Source: Candidatus Corynebacterium intestinavium
GTDB taxonomy: Bacteria; Actinomycetota; Actinomycetes; Mycobacteriales; Mycobacteriaceae
Reading direction: 5' to 3'
Length of the DNA: 64,000 bases
NCBI GenBank assembly: GCA_019120635.1
Contig: DWUR01000008.1
Location: 1 to 64,000 of the forward strand
The position numbers and the translations under genes were made by a program. Under the pieces are notes generated by a model. It saw only the letters and a program-made list of their open reading frames with translations. It ran no database searches and was not told the origin of the DNA. How positions within the stretch are numbered: position 1 is the stretch's first letter; each line of letters starts with the position of its first letter. Shown here piece by piece: positions 11,182 to 21,315 of the stretch.

Positions 11182-12294
11182 CTACTTGGCCTTCGCGAGC
11201 TGCTCGCGCAGGGTCGCGAGGAGCTCGTTCCAGGCTTGCTCGAACTTCTGCACGCCTTCGGTCTCCAGGCGCTGCCAGACTTCGGGCAAGTCGATCCCGG
11301 CGTTGGTGAGCGCGGAGAAGATCTCGAGGGACTCGCTGGCCCGCCCGCTCAGCTGGTCGCCGGTGGTCTCGCCGTGGTCAATCGTCGCGTCGAGGGTGGC
11401 CTCCGGCATCGTGTTGACGGTGTTGGGGCCCGCGAGCTCGGTGACGTAGAGAGTGTCCGGGTACTCCGGGTTTTTCACGGAGGTGGACGCCCACAGCGGG
11501 CGCTGGGTGTTCGCCCCGCGGCCCACGAACTCCTGCCAGCGGGGGTTATTGGCGAGGTTGTCGAGGTAGGAAGCGTAGGCCAGGCGGGCGTTGGCGAGTG
11601 CCGCCTTGCCCTGCAGCGCTGCGGCCTCCGCACCCTTGTCAGCCAGCTGCGGGTCGATGTCGCTGTCCACGCGGGAGACGAAAAAGGAGGCGACGGAGTG
11701 GATCCCGCTGATGTCCTGGCCCGCCTTCTCGGCGGCGGCGATGCCCTCGACGAAGGCGTCCATGACCTGCTCGTAACGCTCCACGCTGAAGATGAGAGTC
11801 ACGTTGACGCTGATGCCAGCGGCCAGCACCTCGCTGATCGCGGGCAGGCACTCGGTGGTCGCGGGAATCTTGATCATCAGGTTTGCACGATTAACCTGAG
11901 CTGCCAGCTCCTTGGCCTGGGCGACCGTCCCGGCAGCGTCGTGGGCGAGGCGAGGGTCAACCTCGAGGGAGACCCAGCCGTCGACCCCGCCGGTTTGCTC
12001 GTGGACACCAGCCAGAACGTCGCAGGCATCCTGCACGTCCTTGACAGCCATGGCGAAGACCGCCTCGTCGGCGGCAACGCCGGCGGCAGCGAGCTGGTGC
12101 AGCTGCTCGTCGTAGGCATCCCCCTGGGACATGGCGGCCGCGAAGATGGCTGGGTTGGTCGTCACTCCCACGATGCCCTTGGCATCGATGAGGGAGGCGA
12201 GCTTACCGCTGGTCAGGCGTGGCCGGGACAGGTCATCGAGCCACACGGAGGTGCCAGCGGAAGCGAGTTTCTGGATATTGCTTGGAGTGTTCAT
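11182..12294 (-). CDS. tal: Transaldolase
   Basis: 370 residues, the long TalB-like form typical of Actinobacteria. Transfers a dihydroxyacetone unit between sugar phosphates. The Schiff-base lysine is in NLMIKIPAT in the central part of the protein. The first residues (KLASAGTSVWLDDLSR) match family N-termini, supporting the ATG at 12294. It lies between tkt and zwf in the pentose phosphate operon, about 46 bases before zwf. Confidence 0.96.
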   Translation of the reverse strand: MNTPSNIQKLASAGTSVWLDDLSRPRLTSGKLASLIDAKGIVGVTTNPAIFAAAMSQGDAYDEQLHQLAAAGVAADEAVFAMAVKDVQDACDVLAGVHEQTGGVDGWVSLEVDPRLAHDAAGTVAQAKELAAQVNRANLMIKIPATTECLPAISEVLAAGISVNVTLIFSVERYEQVMDAFVEGIAAAEKAGQDISGIHSVASFFVSRVDSDIDPQLADKGAEAAALQGKAALANARLAYASYLDNLANNPRWQEFVGRGANTQRPLWASTSVKNPEYPDTLYVTELAGPNTVNTMPEATLDATIDHGETTGDQLSGRASESLEIFSALTNAGIDLPEVWQRLETEGVQKFEQAWNELLATLREQLAKAK

Positions 12295-12394
12295 CGCTCA
12301 CCAGCCTACTGCTGGCAGGCGACGGTTTCGACTTTGCTCCCCCGGGCAGAAAACCCGCCAAAAAACGCCGGGGGAGCGCGCCGTAACGAGCTGG

Positions 12395-14485
12395 CTAGAC
12401 GAGCTCCCGGGCGGCGTCGGCGACAGCCTCTGCCGTGATGCCGTACTCCTGGTAGAGGCGCTGGTAGTCCGCCGAGGCACCGAAGTGCTCGATAGAGATG
12501 TTGCGCCCACCGAAGCCGGTGAACTCGTGCCACGGCATCGCGATGCCCGCCTCGACGGAGACGCGGGCGGTCACGGACGGTGGCAGCACCTCGTCGCGGT
12601 AGGTCTGGTCCTGGGCCTTGAACCACTCGACGACCGGCATGGACACCACGCGGGCGCCGATACCCTCGGCCTCGAGTGCCTCGGCCGCAGCCACGGCCAG
12701 CTGCACCTCGGAGCCGGTGCCGATGAGGATGACCTGCGGGGTCTCGGTGGAGGATTCGCGGAGGATGTAGCCACCGCGACGCACGCCCTCGCGGGCCTTC
12801 TCCTTAGTGCCCTCCAAGACCGGGACGTTCTGGCGGGTGAGGATCATGGCCTTGGGCGCGGCCGGAGCCTCGAGTGCCTCGGCCCACGCAGCGGAGGTCT
12901 CGTTCGCATCAGCCGGGCGGATCACCGCGAGGTTCGGGATCGCGCGCAGCGCAGCCAGGTGCTCGATCGGCTGGTGGGTCGGACCGTCCTCGCCGAGGCC
13001 GATGGAGTCGTGCGTCCACACGAAGTAGCTATCCGTGCTCATCAGCGCGGCCAGGCGGACCGAGGCGCGCATGTAGTCGGAGAACTGGAGGAAGGTCGCA
13101 CCGTACGGGCGGGTCGGGCCGTGCAGGGCGATGCCGTTGATGATCGCGCCCATCGCGTGCTCCCGGATGCCGAAGTGCAGGTTCCGGCCGGTGGGGGAAG
13201 CGGTGAAGGTAGAGGTGGAGATGCTGGTCGGGCCGAAGGAGTCCTCCCCATTGATGAGGGTGTTGTTGGAGCCAGCCAGGTCGGCGGAGCCGCCCCACAG
13301 CTCCGGCATCTTCTTCGCCAGGGCCTGGAGCGCGGCACCGGAGGCCTTGCGGGTCGCGACGGACTCGCCGGCCTCGTAGCTCGGCAGCTCTGCATCGAAG
13401 CCCTCCGGCAGCTCGCCGGCGAAGAGGCGGTCGAAGAGCCCCTTATTCTCCGGGTTGGCCTCAGCCCAGGCGTCGAAGCTCTTGCGCCACTCGGCCTCCG
13501 CTGCCTCACCACGGGCGATGAGCTGGCGGGTGTGCTCGATGATCTCCTCTTCAACCGGGAAGAGCTCGTCCGGGAAGCCCAGGTTCTCCTTGACCCCGGA
13601 GATCTCCTCGGCGCCCAGGGCCGCGCCGTGCGAAGCTCCGGTGTTCACTGCGGTCGGCGCACCGTAGGCGATCACGCTGCGCATGCGGATGAAGGTGGGC
13701 TTGTTCTTCTCCTGCTTCGCGCTCTCCACGGCGTTCAGGATGCCGTCGACGTCCTCACCAGTGACCTCCAGGACCTGCCAGCCGTAGGCCTCATAGCGGG
13801 CGGTGACGTCCTCGGTGAAGGCGATGGTGGTGTCGTCCTCGATGGAGATACCGTTATCGTCCCAGAAGACGATGAGGTTGCCCAGCTCCTGGGTACCTGC
13901 CAGGGAGCCGGCCTCGGCGGTGATGCCCTCCTGGACGTCGCCGTCGGAGGCGATGACGTAGACGAAGTGGTCGAAGGGGGAGTCGCCGTCGCCCGCGTTC
14001 GGGTCGAAGAGTGCCTTCTCGCGGCGGGCTGCCATCGCCATGCCCACGGCGGACGCCAGGCCCTGGCCGAGCGGACCGGTGGTGATCTCCACGCCGTCGG
14101 TGTGACCGACCTCCGGGTGGCCGGGGGTCAGGGAGCCCCACTGGCGCAGCTGCTTGATGTCCTCAAGCTCCAGGCCGAAACCGCCCAGGTACAGCTGGAT
14201 GTACTGGGTGAGAGAAGAGTGACCACAGGAGAGGATGAAGCGGTCGCGACCGACCCAGGTCGGGTTCTTCGGGTTGTGGCGCAGTACGCGCTGGTAGAGC
14301 GTGTACGCCAGGGGAGCCAGGCTCATCGCGGTGCCCGGGTGGCCCGAACCGCACTTCTCCACGGCATCGGCGGCAAGCACGCGGGCAAGGTCGACCGCCC
14401 GGGTGTCCTTCTCGGACCAATCCGCCGGGAAGTTGCGGATCATCAATGCTTGGAGCTCGGCAGGGAGATTCGGATTATAAGACAC
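12395..14485 (-). CDS. tkt: Transketolase
   Basis: 696 residues from GTG at 14485 ([14 protein letters not shown]), which follows GAGGAAGG at nine bases. The ORF-track start at 14575 is a TTG without a good site and adds 30 residues not expected for the family. Thiamine diphosphate enzyme moving two-carbon ketol units. [17 protein letters not shown] is in the N-terminal domain. The diphosphate-binding segment is [15 protein letters not shown] through [23 protein letters not shown] is in the pyrimidine-binding domain. First gene of tkt-tal-zwf-opcA-pgl and divergent from ctaB. Confidence 0.96.
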   Translation of the reverse strand: MSYNPNLPAELQALMIRNFPADWSEKDTRAVDLARVLAADAVEKCGSGHPGTAMSLAPLAYTLYQRVLRHNPKNPTWVGRDRFILSCGHSSLTQYIQLYLGGFGLELEDIKQLRQWGSLTPGHPEVGHTDGVEITTGPLGQGLASAVGMAMAARREKALFDPNAGDGDSPFDHFVYVIASDGDVQEGITAEAGSLAGTQELGNLIVFWDDNGISIEDDTTIAFTEDVTARYEAYGWQVLEVTGEDVDGILNAVESAKQEKNKPTFIRMRSVIAYGAPTAVNTGASHGAALGAEEISGVKENLGFPDELFPVEEEIIEHTRQLIARGEAAEAEWRKSFDAWAEANPENKGLFDRLFAGELPEGFDAELPSYEAGESVATRKASGAALQALAKKMPELWGGSADLAGSNNTLINGEDSFGPTSISTSTFTASPTGRNLHFGIREHAMGAIINGIALHGPTRPYGATFLQFSDYMRASVRLAALMSTDSYFVWTHDSIGLGEDGPTHQPIEHLAALRAIPNLAVIRPADANETSAAWAEALEAPAAPKAMILTRQNVPVLEGTKEKAREGVRRGGYILRESSTETPQVILIGTGSEVQLAVAAAEALEAEGIGARVVSMPVVEWFKAQDQTYRDEVLPPSVTARVSVEAGIAMPWHEFTGFGGRNISIEHFGASADYQRLYQEYGITAEAVADAARELV

Positions 14486-14781
14486 GAACTTGGGCCTTCC
14501 TCGGGGTATGACGTACTCGGGTTGTAGCTCTCGCCACTGCGGACGCGCGGGCGAGGCTTGACTATGCATATTCAATCTACCGGCCAGGGCGAAACTCTGC
14601 GTTCTTGGGGCAGCCGGAACTTTTTAGCGGTCATTTTCGACTACTCAAGAGGGCTTGATGAATCATCCCCAATCCGGCTTTCAATCTGGCGACTCGCGGT
14701 ATCGGCGCAGTTTCGCCCACAGAATGCGCTCGGGTAGCGTATAGGCGGATAAGACGTGGAGAAGTGGAGGCAGAAGGCTTC
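14486..14781. promoter_or_regulatory. Divergent tkt/ctaB intergenic region
   Basis: About 300 bases between the divergent starts of tkt and ctaB hold no convincing gene. The region must contain both promoters. GTATAG near 14737-14742 is a possible -10 for ctaB. The stretch TTGACTATGCATATTCAATC is AT-rich compared with its surroundings and could belong to the tkt promoter. No operator was recognised. Confidence 0.5.
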
Positions 14782-15720
14782 GTGAATGGAATCTTGGATG
14801 CGGTCAAGGCTTATCTAGCGTTGACCAAGCCCCGGGTCATCGAGTTGCTCCTCGTCGCGACGATCCCGGCGATGCTCCAGGCCAATCGCGGTGAGATTGA
14901 GCTCGGCCTGATCATCCTCACCCTCATCGGTGGCTGGATGGGCGCAGCCTCCGCTAATACCTTCAACATGGTCGTCGACTACGACATCGACCAGTTGATG
15001 CGCCGCACGCGCCGCCGCCCGCTGGCCAAGGACACGGTTCCGGTCGAGCACGCAAAGATCTTCGCCTGGGTGCTGATGATCGCCAGTGTGCTGTGGCTGA
15101 CCTTCCTCGTGCACTCTCCGCTGTCTGCCGCGTTCATCCTGCTGACCATCTGGTTCTACGTCTACGTCTACTCCAAGTGGTTGAAGCGCCGCACTTGGCA
15201 GAACGTCATCTGGGGTGGGGCCGCCGGCTGCATGCCCGTCATGGTCGGCTGGGCAGCTGTGACGGATAACAACGGCGGTGCCTTCAACGCCGGCTGGAGC
15301 TCCTGGATTCAGGCGATCATCCTGTTCATGGTGATCTTCTTCTGGACTCCGCCCCACACCTGGGCGCTGGGCATGCGCTACCGCGAGGACTACAAGGCCG
15401 CGGGCGTACCCATGATGCCGGTGGTCAAGCCGCCGCTGGAGGTCACCCGCCAGATCCTCTGGTACACCTGGGCTACGGTCATCACCTCGCTGCTTCTGGT
15501 CCCCGCCGCGGGTTGGATCTACGCCGTCGCGGCTCTGGCCTCCGGCGCCTGGTTCATCTTCCGCGCCCACGGCCTGCACCGCGGGGTCAAGGAGGGCACG
15601 CCGGTCAAGCCGATGAAGCTGTTCTTCCTGTCGAATAACTACCTTTCCCTGCTCTTCGTTGCCCTTTCGGTCGACGCCGTTATTGGCTGGGACACCATTT
15701 GGCAGATGCTCGGCAACTAA
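14782..15720 (+). CDS. ctaB: Protoheme IX farnesyltransferase (heme O synthase)
   Basis: 312 residues from the GTG at 14782, preceded by GGAGG at 14766; the ORF track starts six codons earlier. Integral membrane UbiA-family prenyltransferase that farnesylates heme B to heme O for cytochrome aa3 oxidase. The first aspartate-rich motif is [15 protein letters not shown], a second is in [14 protein letters not shown], and about eight hydrophobic helices are visible. It pairs with ctaA (heme A synthase) about 0.6 kb away on the other strand. Confidence 0.96.
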   Translation: MNGILDAVKAYLALTKPRVIELLLVATIPAMLQANRGEIELGLIILTLIGGWMGAASANTFNMVVDYDIDQLMRRTRRRPLAKDTVPVEHAKIFAWVLMIASVLWLTFLVHSPLSAAFILLTIWFYVYVYSKWLKRRTWQNVIWGGAAGCMPVMVGWAAVTDNNGGAFNAGWSSWIQAIILFMVIFFWTPPHTWALGMRYREDYKAAGVPMMPVVKPPLEVTRQILWYTWATVITSLLLVPAAGWIYAVAALASGAWFIFRAHGLHRGVKEGTPVKPMKLFFLSNNYLSLLFVALSVDAVIGWDTIWQMLGN

Positions 15721-15757
15721 GGTGGAGAGCCAACCCGGGGAATCGCCCCGATCTGCA

Positions 15758-15792
15758 GGCCGCATCCGGGAGGGTGCGGCCGTTATTTTTTT
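15758..15792 (+). terminator. Rho-independent terminator after ctaB
   Basis: GGCCGCA and TGCGGCC pair around a short GC loop, followed by CGTTATTTTTTT. The stem plus T-run 37 bases after the ctaB stop is a standard terminator. Confidence 0.8.
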
Positions 15793-15812
15793 GTTAGCGA
15801 AGAGGAGTACCG

Positions 15813-16151
15813 ATGCCGCTCTTTTCCATCATCATGGTGACTTCTTACCTGGCCGGGGGCGCCGTATTGCTGTGGGTTGGGGTGAAGGGCGGATCAGAAA
15901 CTCTGCCCCGCAACGACTGGATCGGAATCAGGACCCACAAGACGCTTTCCAGCGATGAGGCCTGGCTGACGGGGCATAAGGCTGCTGCGGGCTATCTCAA
16001 AGCCAGCAGCGTGCCGATGATCCTCGGTGGGATCTTCTTCATCTTCGCCAGTGACGAGCAGATTGGCTACGCAACTCTGCCAACTGCGGGGATCACGTTT
16101 GTGCTGGTGATGCTCGCAGTACGCAAGGCGCATACAGCCATCAGCGAATAG
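15813..16151 (+). CDS. SdpI-family small membrane protein
   Basis: 112 residues with three likely membrane helices (about 2-22, 66-83 and 87-105). The loop after helix 1 (NDWIGIRTHKTLSSDEAWLTGHK) matches the SdpI/YhfL signature seen in many Gram-positive membrane proteins of 100-200 residues. SdpI in Bacillus gives immunity to the SDP toxin, but most homologues have no known role and no toxin gene is seen here. The ATG has GAAGAGGAG upstream and follows the ctaB terminator. Confidence 0.75.
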   Translation: MPLFSIIMVTSYLAGGAVLLWVGVKGGSETLPRNDWIGIRTHKTLSSDEAWLTGHKAAAGYLKASSVPMILGGIFFIFASDEQIGYATLPTAGITFVLVMLAVRKAHTAISE

Positions 16152-16173
16152 GTCTCGCCCCCGTCGTAGTGAA

Positions 16174-16217
16174 AAGCCCGGGCCGAGCCGTTGGAAAACA
16201 ACGGTCCACCCGGGCTT
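16174..16217. terminator. Bidirectional terminator between SdpI-like gene and ctaA
   Basis: AAGCCCGGG and CCCGGGCTT flank an inner pair CCGTTG/CAACGG, making an extended hairpin in the space between the convergent SdpI-like gene and ctaA. Confidence 0.7.
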
Positions 16218-16319
16218 GTGCGCGTCACGGGCCGCGTCGATATGTTGCGGCTCCTGGAAGGTTTTTGGGGCGTTTGCCCGGCGCTTGAGTGTGTCCTATG
16301 CGCCGGGTGGGAAAGCCGT

Positions 16320-17396
16320 TTAGTCTCCCTGGACGGCGTGGCTCACCGTTTCGCTCTGTTCCTCGTGGGTCTTCTGGTAGCGCAGCGCCCACAGGTAGCC
16401 GGTGGCCAGGGTGACCAGACCGGATCCGATGACGTGGACCGGGACAGTCCAGCGGGGCACGCCCAGCCAGAACTGGATGATGCCCACCACGCCCTGGAAG
16501 AGGATGCCGGCGCACATCCAGGCGGCGGCCTTCCGCACGCGTGGCGCGGCCACTACGGCGATGAGGGCGGCGATCAGGCCGATCGTCAGGCCCAGGTAGA
16601 GGTACATGGCGTGGGCGTGGATGTGGGCGATGGATTCGAGGCTCACCTGCAGTCGGTGCTCCGGCTTGATGGCCTCGTCACCGGCGTGCGGGCCCGCACT
16701 CGTGACGAGTACACCCGTGATCAGGGTGAAGGCCAGTGCCACGGCGCTCATCGTGGTGAGCACGCGCAGGGCGGCGGGCATCTGAGGTTTGACGGGGGCG
16801 TCGTCGTCCTCGGTGACCTTGACGAGCAGAATCGCAGCCAGGAAGACGAGCAGCATCGAAGGCAGGAAGTGGGCGGCGACGATCCACCACGCCAGATCCA
16901 GGCGCACGCTGATGCCGCCGATGATGGCCTGGGCGATAATACCCAGACCCTGGATGAAGGACAGGTGGAGGATCGAGGAGCGCCGGCCTGCTCGCAGCAG
17001 AGCGATGAAGGCTGCGAGCGCCGCAGCAATCAGCACGAAGGTCAGCAGCCGATTGCCGAACTCAATAATCTGGTGGATCCACGGCGCAGAGCCAGCAACG
17101 GGCACGAAGGAACCCGGGTGGCACTGTGGCCAAGTCTCACAGCCGAGGCCGGAGCCGGTCACGCGGACGAGGGATCCGGTGAAGGTGATGCCCGTCTGGC
17201 AGATCAGCAGGATGAGGGTCAGCACCCACTGGGTCTTGAGGCGCGGGATCTTCACGGCTTTGTTGCCATCGGCGTCCACCTCGCGCGGCAGGCCGACCTT
17301 GCGGTCCGCGCGGTAAATCGCTGCGTAGAGTTTCAGCATTGCCCGGCTCAGCGGGTTGTTCGTTTGGGCTGCTTGTTGGCTAATCGGATCCATCAC
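16320..17396 (-). CDS. ctaA: Heme A synthase
   Basis: 358 residues with about eight membrane helices. Oxidises heme O to heme A for the cytochrome c oxidase. Conserved histidines likely ligating heme lie in HQIIEFGNRLL, HLSFIQGLG, HIHAHAMYLYLG and HVIGSGLVTLATGYL. GCETWPQCHPG holds the extracytoplasmic cysteine pair of the CtaA type that carries it. GTG at 17396 and ATG at 17393 are both possible starts; neither has a strong ribosome binding site. Neighbouring ctaB supplies the substrate. Confidence 0.94.
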   Translation of the reverse strand: MMDPISQQAAQTNNPLSRAMLKLYAAIYRADRKVGLPREVDADGNKAVKIPRLKTQWVLTLILLICQTGITFTGSLVRVTGSGLGCETWPQCHPGSFVPVAGSAPWIHQIIEFGNRLLTFVLIAAALAAFIALLRAGRRSSILHLSFIQGLGIIAQAIIGGISVRLDLAWWIVAAHFLPSMLLVFLAAILLVKVTEDDDAPVKPQMPAALRVLTTMSAVALAFTLITGVLVTSAGPHAGDEAIKPEHRLQVSLESIAHIHAHAMYLYLGLTIGLIAALIAVVAAPRVRKAAAWMCAGILFQGVVGIIQFWLGVPRWTVPVHVIGSGLVTLATGYLWALRYQKTHEEQSETVSHAVQGD

Positions 17397-17533
17397 AGCA
17401 CTTAAGATTAGTCGTGGTGAGGGAGCAAAGCTAAAGGGCGCGCGCTAGGCGAGGCCAACCACACCAGGCTGTGAACAAGCACACATAAAACTTTGCGTTG
17501 AGGCCAGATCCGGCGGTGAGAAGCAGTCTTGTT

Positions 17534-18442
17534 CTAATCGCCCTTGATGGTGAAGGAGAACAGCTTCCGGGCGCCGACCGCACCCACGATCGCCCAGACC
17601 GCGAGAACGACGACGGCGAACCAGTCGACCCCGCCGGCGAAGGATTCTTCCAGCCCGGCGGCCAGCGCCACGGATGGAATGAGCTGCAACAGGGTTTGTG
17701 CCTGAGGCCCCAAGTCGGAGGCGACGGTGGAGTAACCAACCGCGCCCAGCAGCACGAACCAGATGGTGTTTGCAAGCGCCAGCACCATCTCGGAGCTCAA
17801 GGTGCCCCCGAGCAACAGGCCCAGCGAGGTGAAGCAGCCCACACCCAGGATGAGGAAGATCGCGGCGATCACCAGCCCGAGTCCTGGTGGTGACCACCCG
17901 AGCAGCAGGGCGACAACCGTGAGGATCAGCACCTGGATGGTAACCACGATCAACACTGCGGCGATCTTGCCGGCGATGAGGGCAGAGGTGGGAACCCCAG
18001 CCGCGCCGATTCGCTTGAGTGCGCCGTAGCGCCGGTCGAAGGCCACGGCGATGGCCTGGCCTGTGAAACCGGCACCCATGATCGCCACCGCGAGCACCAT
18101 CGGGAACGCGCTAGCCACGGGGTCGTCCAACGGGACAACCGGTACCAGGGCCAGCCCCAGCAGCAGGCCGACCGGGATGATCAAGGACAGCAGCTGCTGC
18201 TCGCCGTGGCGCAGGAAGAGCAGGGACTCGATCTTGGTTTGCGCCAGCAGCATGCGGACAAAGCTCGCCTGCTTCGGGGCGGGTTCGAAGGTGCCGACGG
18301 GGAAGCGGCCGCCGGTTGCTGGCGCGTCCTCCATCACGGATCCCGCCTCGGTAGCCTGCTCTGCGGGAGCATCGGAACCCTGCGCCGACGGCATGCCGGT
18401 GGGCTGGCCACCTTGGGCGCCTAGGTTGTTCGCGGAAGTCAT
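17534..18442 (-). CDS. ABC-2 type exporter, membrane subunit
   Basis: 302 residues. About 70 mostly polar N-terminal residues are followed by six hydrophobic segments with the glycine-rich short loops typical of ABC-2 permeases. The true start is the ATG at 18442, which overlaps the stop of the upstream ATPase gene by four bases (ATGA), so the two are translationally coupled. The substrate cannot be read from sequence. Co-location with mptB suggests, but does not prove, an envelope-related substrate. Confidence 0.85.
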   Translation of the reverse strand: MTSANNLGAQGGQPTGMPSAQGSDAPAEQATEAGSVMEDAPATGGRFPVGTFEPAPKQASFVRMLLAQTKIESLLFLRHGEQQLLSLIIPVGLLLGLALVPVVPLDDPVASAFPMVLAVAIMGAGFTGQAIAVAFDRRYGALKRIGAAGVPTSALIAGKIAAVLIVVTIQVLILTVVALLLGWSPPGLGLVIAAIFLILGVGCFTSLGLLLGGTLSSEMVLALANTIWFVLLGAVGYSTVASDLGPQAQTLLQLIPSVALAAGLEESFAGGVDWFAVVVLAVWAIVGAVGARKLFSFTIKGD

Positions 18443-19476
18443 GAGCGCATCTCCCATCCGGTCAGCGAGAGGAAAACTTCCTCCAGGGTCTGTTCAGTGC
18501 TGTCGAGCTTCGTGATCATCGTCGCGCAGTCGCGGGCCGCGAGCGCAAGCATCAGGACGCCGTCGGGAGTGGCGGGGATACCTTCCACGGCGAATTGGCG
18601 TGGCTTGATCTCCCGGACCCGTACCGTTGGCGCTGACTCGGCGCCGCTGGCCTCATCCAGCAGCGCCCCCTGTCCTGCCTTGGCCGCACCAGCCTTGACC
18701 TCGAGGAGCGCACGGTGGAAGTGACCCCGGTCGAGGTCGGCGTCGACACTGACCTGGAAGGTGTGCCCGCTTCCGCCACCTGAGCGCTCGGAGGTGAGTT
18801 CCTTCGGGGTACCAGCGGCGACGACCTTACCCTTGTCGATGATGACGACCCGGTCGGAGAGCGCCTCCGCTTCGTCGAGCAGGTGGGTGGTGAGGACGAC
18901 GCCCACTCCGTCGCGGCGCATGGAACGCACGATGTCCCACACCGCGTGCCGGGACTGCGCGTCCAAACCTGCGGTGGGCTCGTCGAGGAAGACCAACTCC
19001 GGGCGATTCACCAGCGCACAGGCGAGCGCTAGACGTTGCTGCTGGCCGCCGGAGAGGCGCCGATAGGTGGTGGAGCGGTGTTTCGTGAGCCCCACCATGT
19101 CCAGCAGCCACTCGGTATCGAGCGGGTCCTCGCTATAGCTGGCAACCAGCTTGAGCATCTCGCCGACCCGGATGCCCGGGTAAGCGCCGCCGCCCTGCAG
19201 CATCACCCCGATGCGGGACCGCACGGCGTCGGAATCCTTGGCGGGATCCAAACCGAAGAGCCGGATCTCGCCTGCATCCGGGCGGGCGAAGCCCTCGCAC
19301 ATTTCGATGGTCGTGGTTTTGCCCGCGCCGTTCGGGCCCAGTAGTGCCACGATCTCACCGGGGTAGACCTGGAAATCCAGCCCATCGACGGCGGTGTGGG
19401 CGCCAAACTTCTTCACCGCGCCAGTGACCTGGAGCAGTGGTTGAAGTTGAGGGGCCGAAGAGTCCTGCATTTTCAC
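18439..19476 (-). CDS. ABC exporter, ATP-binding subunit
   Basis: 345 residues. Walker A is GPNGAGKTTT near residue 44, the signature LSGGQQQRLALACAL, and Walker B with D-loop VFLDEPTAGLD. It has the DrrA/CcmA-like nucleotide-binding domain followed by a C-terminal extension of about 100 residues of unknown role. It overlaps the permease start by four bases and begins 37 bases after the mptB stop, so mptB, ATPase and permease probably form one transcript. Confidence 0.92.
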   Translation of the reverse strand: MKMQDSSAPQLQPLLQVTGAVKKFGAHTAVDGLDFQVYPGEIVALLGPNGAGKTTTIEMCEGFARPDAGEIRLFGLDPAKDSDAVRSRIGVMLQGGGAYPGIRVGEMLKLVASYSEDPLDTEWLLDMVGLTKHRSTTYRRLSGGQQQRLALACALVNRPELVFLDEPTAGLDAQSRHAVWDIVRSMRRDGVGVVLTTHLLDEAEALSDRVVIIDKGKVVAAGTPKELTSERSGGGSGHTFQVSVDADLDRGHFHRALLEVKAGAAKAGQGALLDEASGAESAPTVRVREIKPRQFAVEGIPATPDGVLMLALAARDCATMITKLDSTEQTLEEVFLSLTGWEMRS

Positions 19477-19513
19477 AGCTATTCAGTCTAGCCAGATGAG
19501 TCTAACTAGGGGC

Positions 19514-21244
19514 TCACCGGCTGTTGGGTGTGTCTGCCAGGACGACCGCATCCTTCGGACGAGGCAGCGCGAGGGCGTTGGCATATGGCGGATGCTTCTT
19601 GAGGTAGCGCCAGCTGGCGGCGAGCAACACGAGGAAGAGGAGCGCGGACATGGCGTAGATGAAGGCCACCGTCGCCGGCGGCAGCCCGAGCCCACGGGGC
19701 AGGATGAAGAAGCTGAAGGCCACCGAGTAGACGATCGTCGCGAAGTGGAAGACCGGTCGGTTGGCCCACGCTGCGAGCGGCAGAATGGCCCACAGCAGGT
19801 ACCAGGGGTGGACGACGGGGAAGAAGATCACGAGGAACAGCGTGGCCACACCGAGCCCTCCCACGGGGTGAATGCGACCCCGGTAGGAGGCCCACAGCAT
19901 GCGCACCACCCAAAACGCGCCGATCATGACGCCGAGGAAGCGAAAGACGAGCAGCGCGGCGGATTGCTGATCTCCGAGGCCCAGGAGGGTGCCGAGGAAG
20001 GAGGACGCCAAACCCGCCAACGTGGACAGGCTCATCCAGCTGATGATTTCTGCAGCCCCGCCCTGGGAGGTGATCCAACCGAAGCCCACGCCTGTGATCA
20101 CGGAGAACAGACTCGCAGTGGCCGCGGCGACCACCGCGCTGGCCACTCCTGCGCCGATGAGATGTCGCAGACCCTCGCCCCACCAGCGCGCGATAGCCAC
20201 TGCGGTGAAGCCGAGGGCCATCAGGGCGGTCACCTTAATCAGGCCCGCGCAGGTGACGATGACCGTACCGGAGAGCATGAGAAGCAGGCGGCTGCTCAAT
20301 GGGCGCTCGTAATGGTCGGTGCCGCGCAGCACGAACTCCATGCCCACGAGCAGAAAGCCGAGCATGAGTGCCTCGTTGTGGATACCCGCGACGAGGTGGA
20401 GCAGCGTCAGCGGGTTCAGCACCCCGAGCCACCAGGCCGTCTGGGGTGCGATGCCGCAGCGCTGGGCGAGTCTGGTCAGCGCCCAGCCGGTGAGCACCAG
20501 ACCGGTGATGCTCATCAGCCGATGGCCGAAGACCCCCAGCACGATGTTGTTGCCGGTGAGCATGGAGATCACGGCCCCATAGCCCAGTGCGACCGGGCCA
20601 TAAGGGGCAGGGGAGTGAGCCCACATCAGCGGCACGGAACGGGCGAGCGGGTCTTGCACCCCGAGGATGTCCACCGGACCCGCGCTATACGGGTCCAGCC
20701 CCTGTGCAGCGATCGCCCCCTGGGCTAGATAAGAGTAGATGTCCTGGGTAAACATCGGCGCGGTGATCGCCAAGGGAAGCACCCAGAGGGCGAAAATGCG
20801 CCAATAGGTGCGGATGGGCAGCCGGGGGATTTGCCTTCCCCCTGGCCCCAGGACGAAGGCCGCGAGTAGGAGCCAGGCAACAACCAGAAAACCGATTCCG
20901 ACGAAGACGGTCACGGTGGTGCTGTGCAACATCCGGGCCAAGACGTTGATCCCGGGAACTGACCAGAATGGGTTGCCCACCACGGGCATCGCGCCCGCGC
21001 CAATACCCCCCAGGGCGATGAGAATGGTGCCGATGGATCCCAGCCACACCGCGATCTGCAGCCGCAGCCGGTAGGCGGGGTTGAGGGGCTCCAACGGCGC
21101 GTGGAGGGCGAGCACCCGGCCCTCTTGGTGGAGCTGTGCCGAGCGGGAACCGGCCAGGCCGAGCCGGGGCAGCACGTCCAAATAGCGGCGCCACAGGCTG
21201 AAGGGGCCGCGGATCAACGCGTGGCCGGGTCGGTTCGAAGACAT
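19514..21244 (-). CDS. mptB: Alpha-(1->6)-mannopyranosyltransferase, MptB-like
   Basis: 576 residues with roughly 12-14 hydrophobic segments, the architecture of GT-C polyprenyl-phosphomannose-dependent glycosyltransferases. The first large extracytoplasmic segment after the early helices holds TQDIYSYLAQGAIAAQGLDPYS, an acidic patch typical of the GT-C active site; HNEALMLGFLLVGMEF is another conserved segment. MptB starts the alpha-1,6-mannan core of lipomannan/lipoarabinomannan-like lipoglycans in corynebacteria. Its place beside sufR and upstream of the ABC pair matches other corynebacteria, which supports MptB over its paralogue MptA. Confidence 0.85.
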   Translation of the reverse strand: MSSNRPGHALIRGPFSLWRRYLDVLPRLGLAGSRSAQLHQEGRVLALHAPLEPLNPAYRLRLQIAVWLGSIGTILIALGGIGAGAMPVVGNPFWSVPGINVLARMLHSTTVTVFVGIGFLVVAWLLLAAFVLGPGGRQIPRLPIRTYWRIFALWVLPLAITAPMFTQDIYSYLAQGAIAAQGLDPYSAGPVDILGVQDPLARSVPLMWAHSPAPYGPVALGYGAVISMLTGNNIVLGVFGHRLMSITGLVLTGWALTRLAQRCGIAPQTAWWLGVLNPLTLLHLVAGIHNEALMLGFLLVGMEFVLRGTDHYERPLSSRLLLMLSGTVIVTCAGLIKVTALMALGFTAVAIARWWGEGLRHLIGAGVASAVVAAATASLFSVITGVGFGWITSQGGAAEIISWMSLSTLAGLASSFLGTLLGLGDQQSAALLVFRFLGVMIGAFWVVRMLWASYRGRIHPVGGLGVATLFLVIFFPVVHPWYLLWAILPLAAWANRPVFHFATIVYSVAFSFFILPRGLGLPPATVAFIYAMSALLFLVLLAASWRYLKKHPPYANALALPRPKDAVVLADTPNSR

Positions 21245-21280
21245 GCAACCACGATAATGAAGCCAGAGTTTTTAGGGAAC

Positions 21281-21299
21281 ATAGGTTCGCCTTAGTGGA
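21281..21299. promoter_or_regulatory. Possible DtxR-type iron box
   Basis: ATAGGTTCGCCTTAGTGGA matches about 13 of 19 positions of the corynebacterial DtxR consensus TWAGGTWAGSCTWACCTWA, with a good left half and centre and a poor right half. It lies between mptB and sufR, 17 bases before the sufR dyad. Confidence 0.35.
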
Positions 21300-21315
21300 C
21301 AGGGGGAATTATTTA

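Noticed and set aside
12336-12377. Inverted repeat GCTCCCCCGG/CCGGGGGAGC between tal and tkt
   Set aside because: The stem is good but the 22-base loop and lack of a T-run after it make a terminator doubtful. tal and tkt are likely co-transcribed.
12131-14527. Plus-strand ORF of 798 codons
   Set aside because: It is the antisense shadow of tkt and the tal 5' end, whose motifs are unmistakable. Long shadows are expected in GC-rich DNA.
15813-16151. Toxin-immunity role for the SdpI-like protein
   Set aside because: No SDP toxin genes are nearby and most SdpI-family proteins are not immunity factors.
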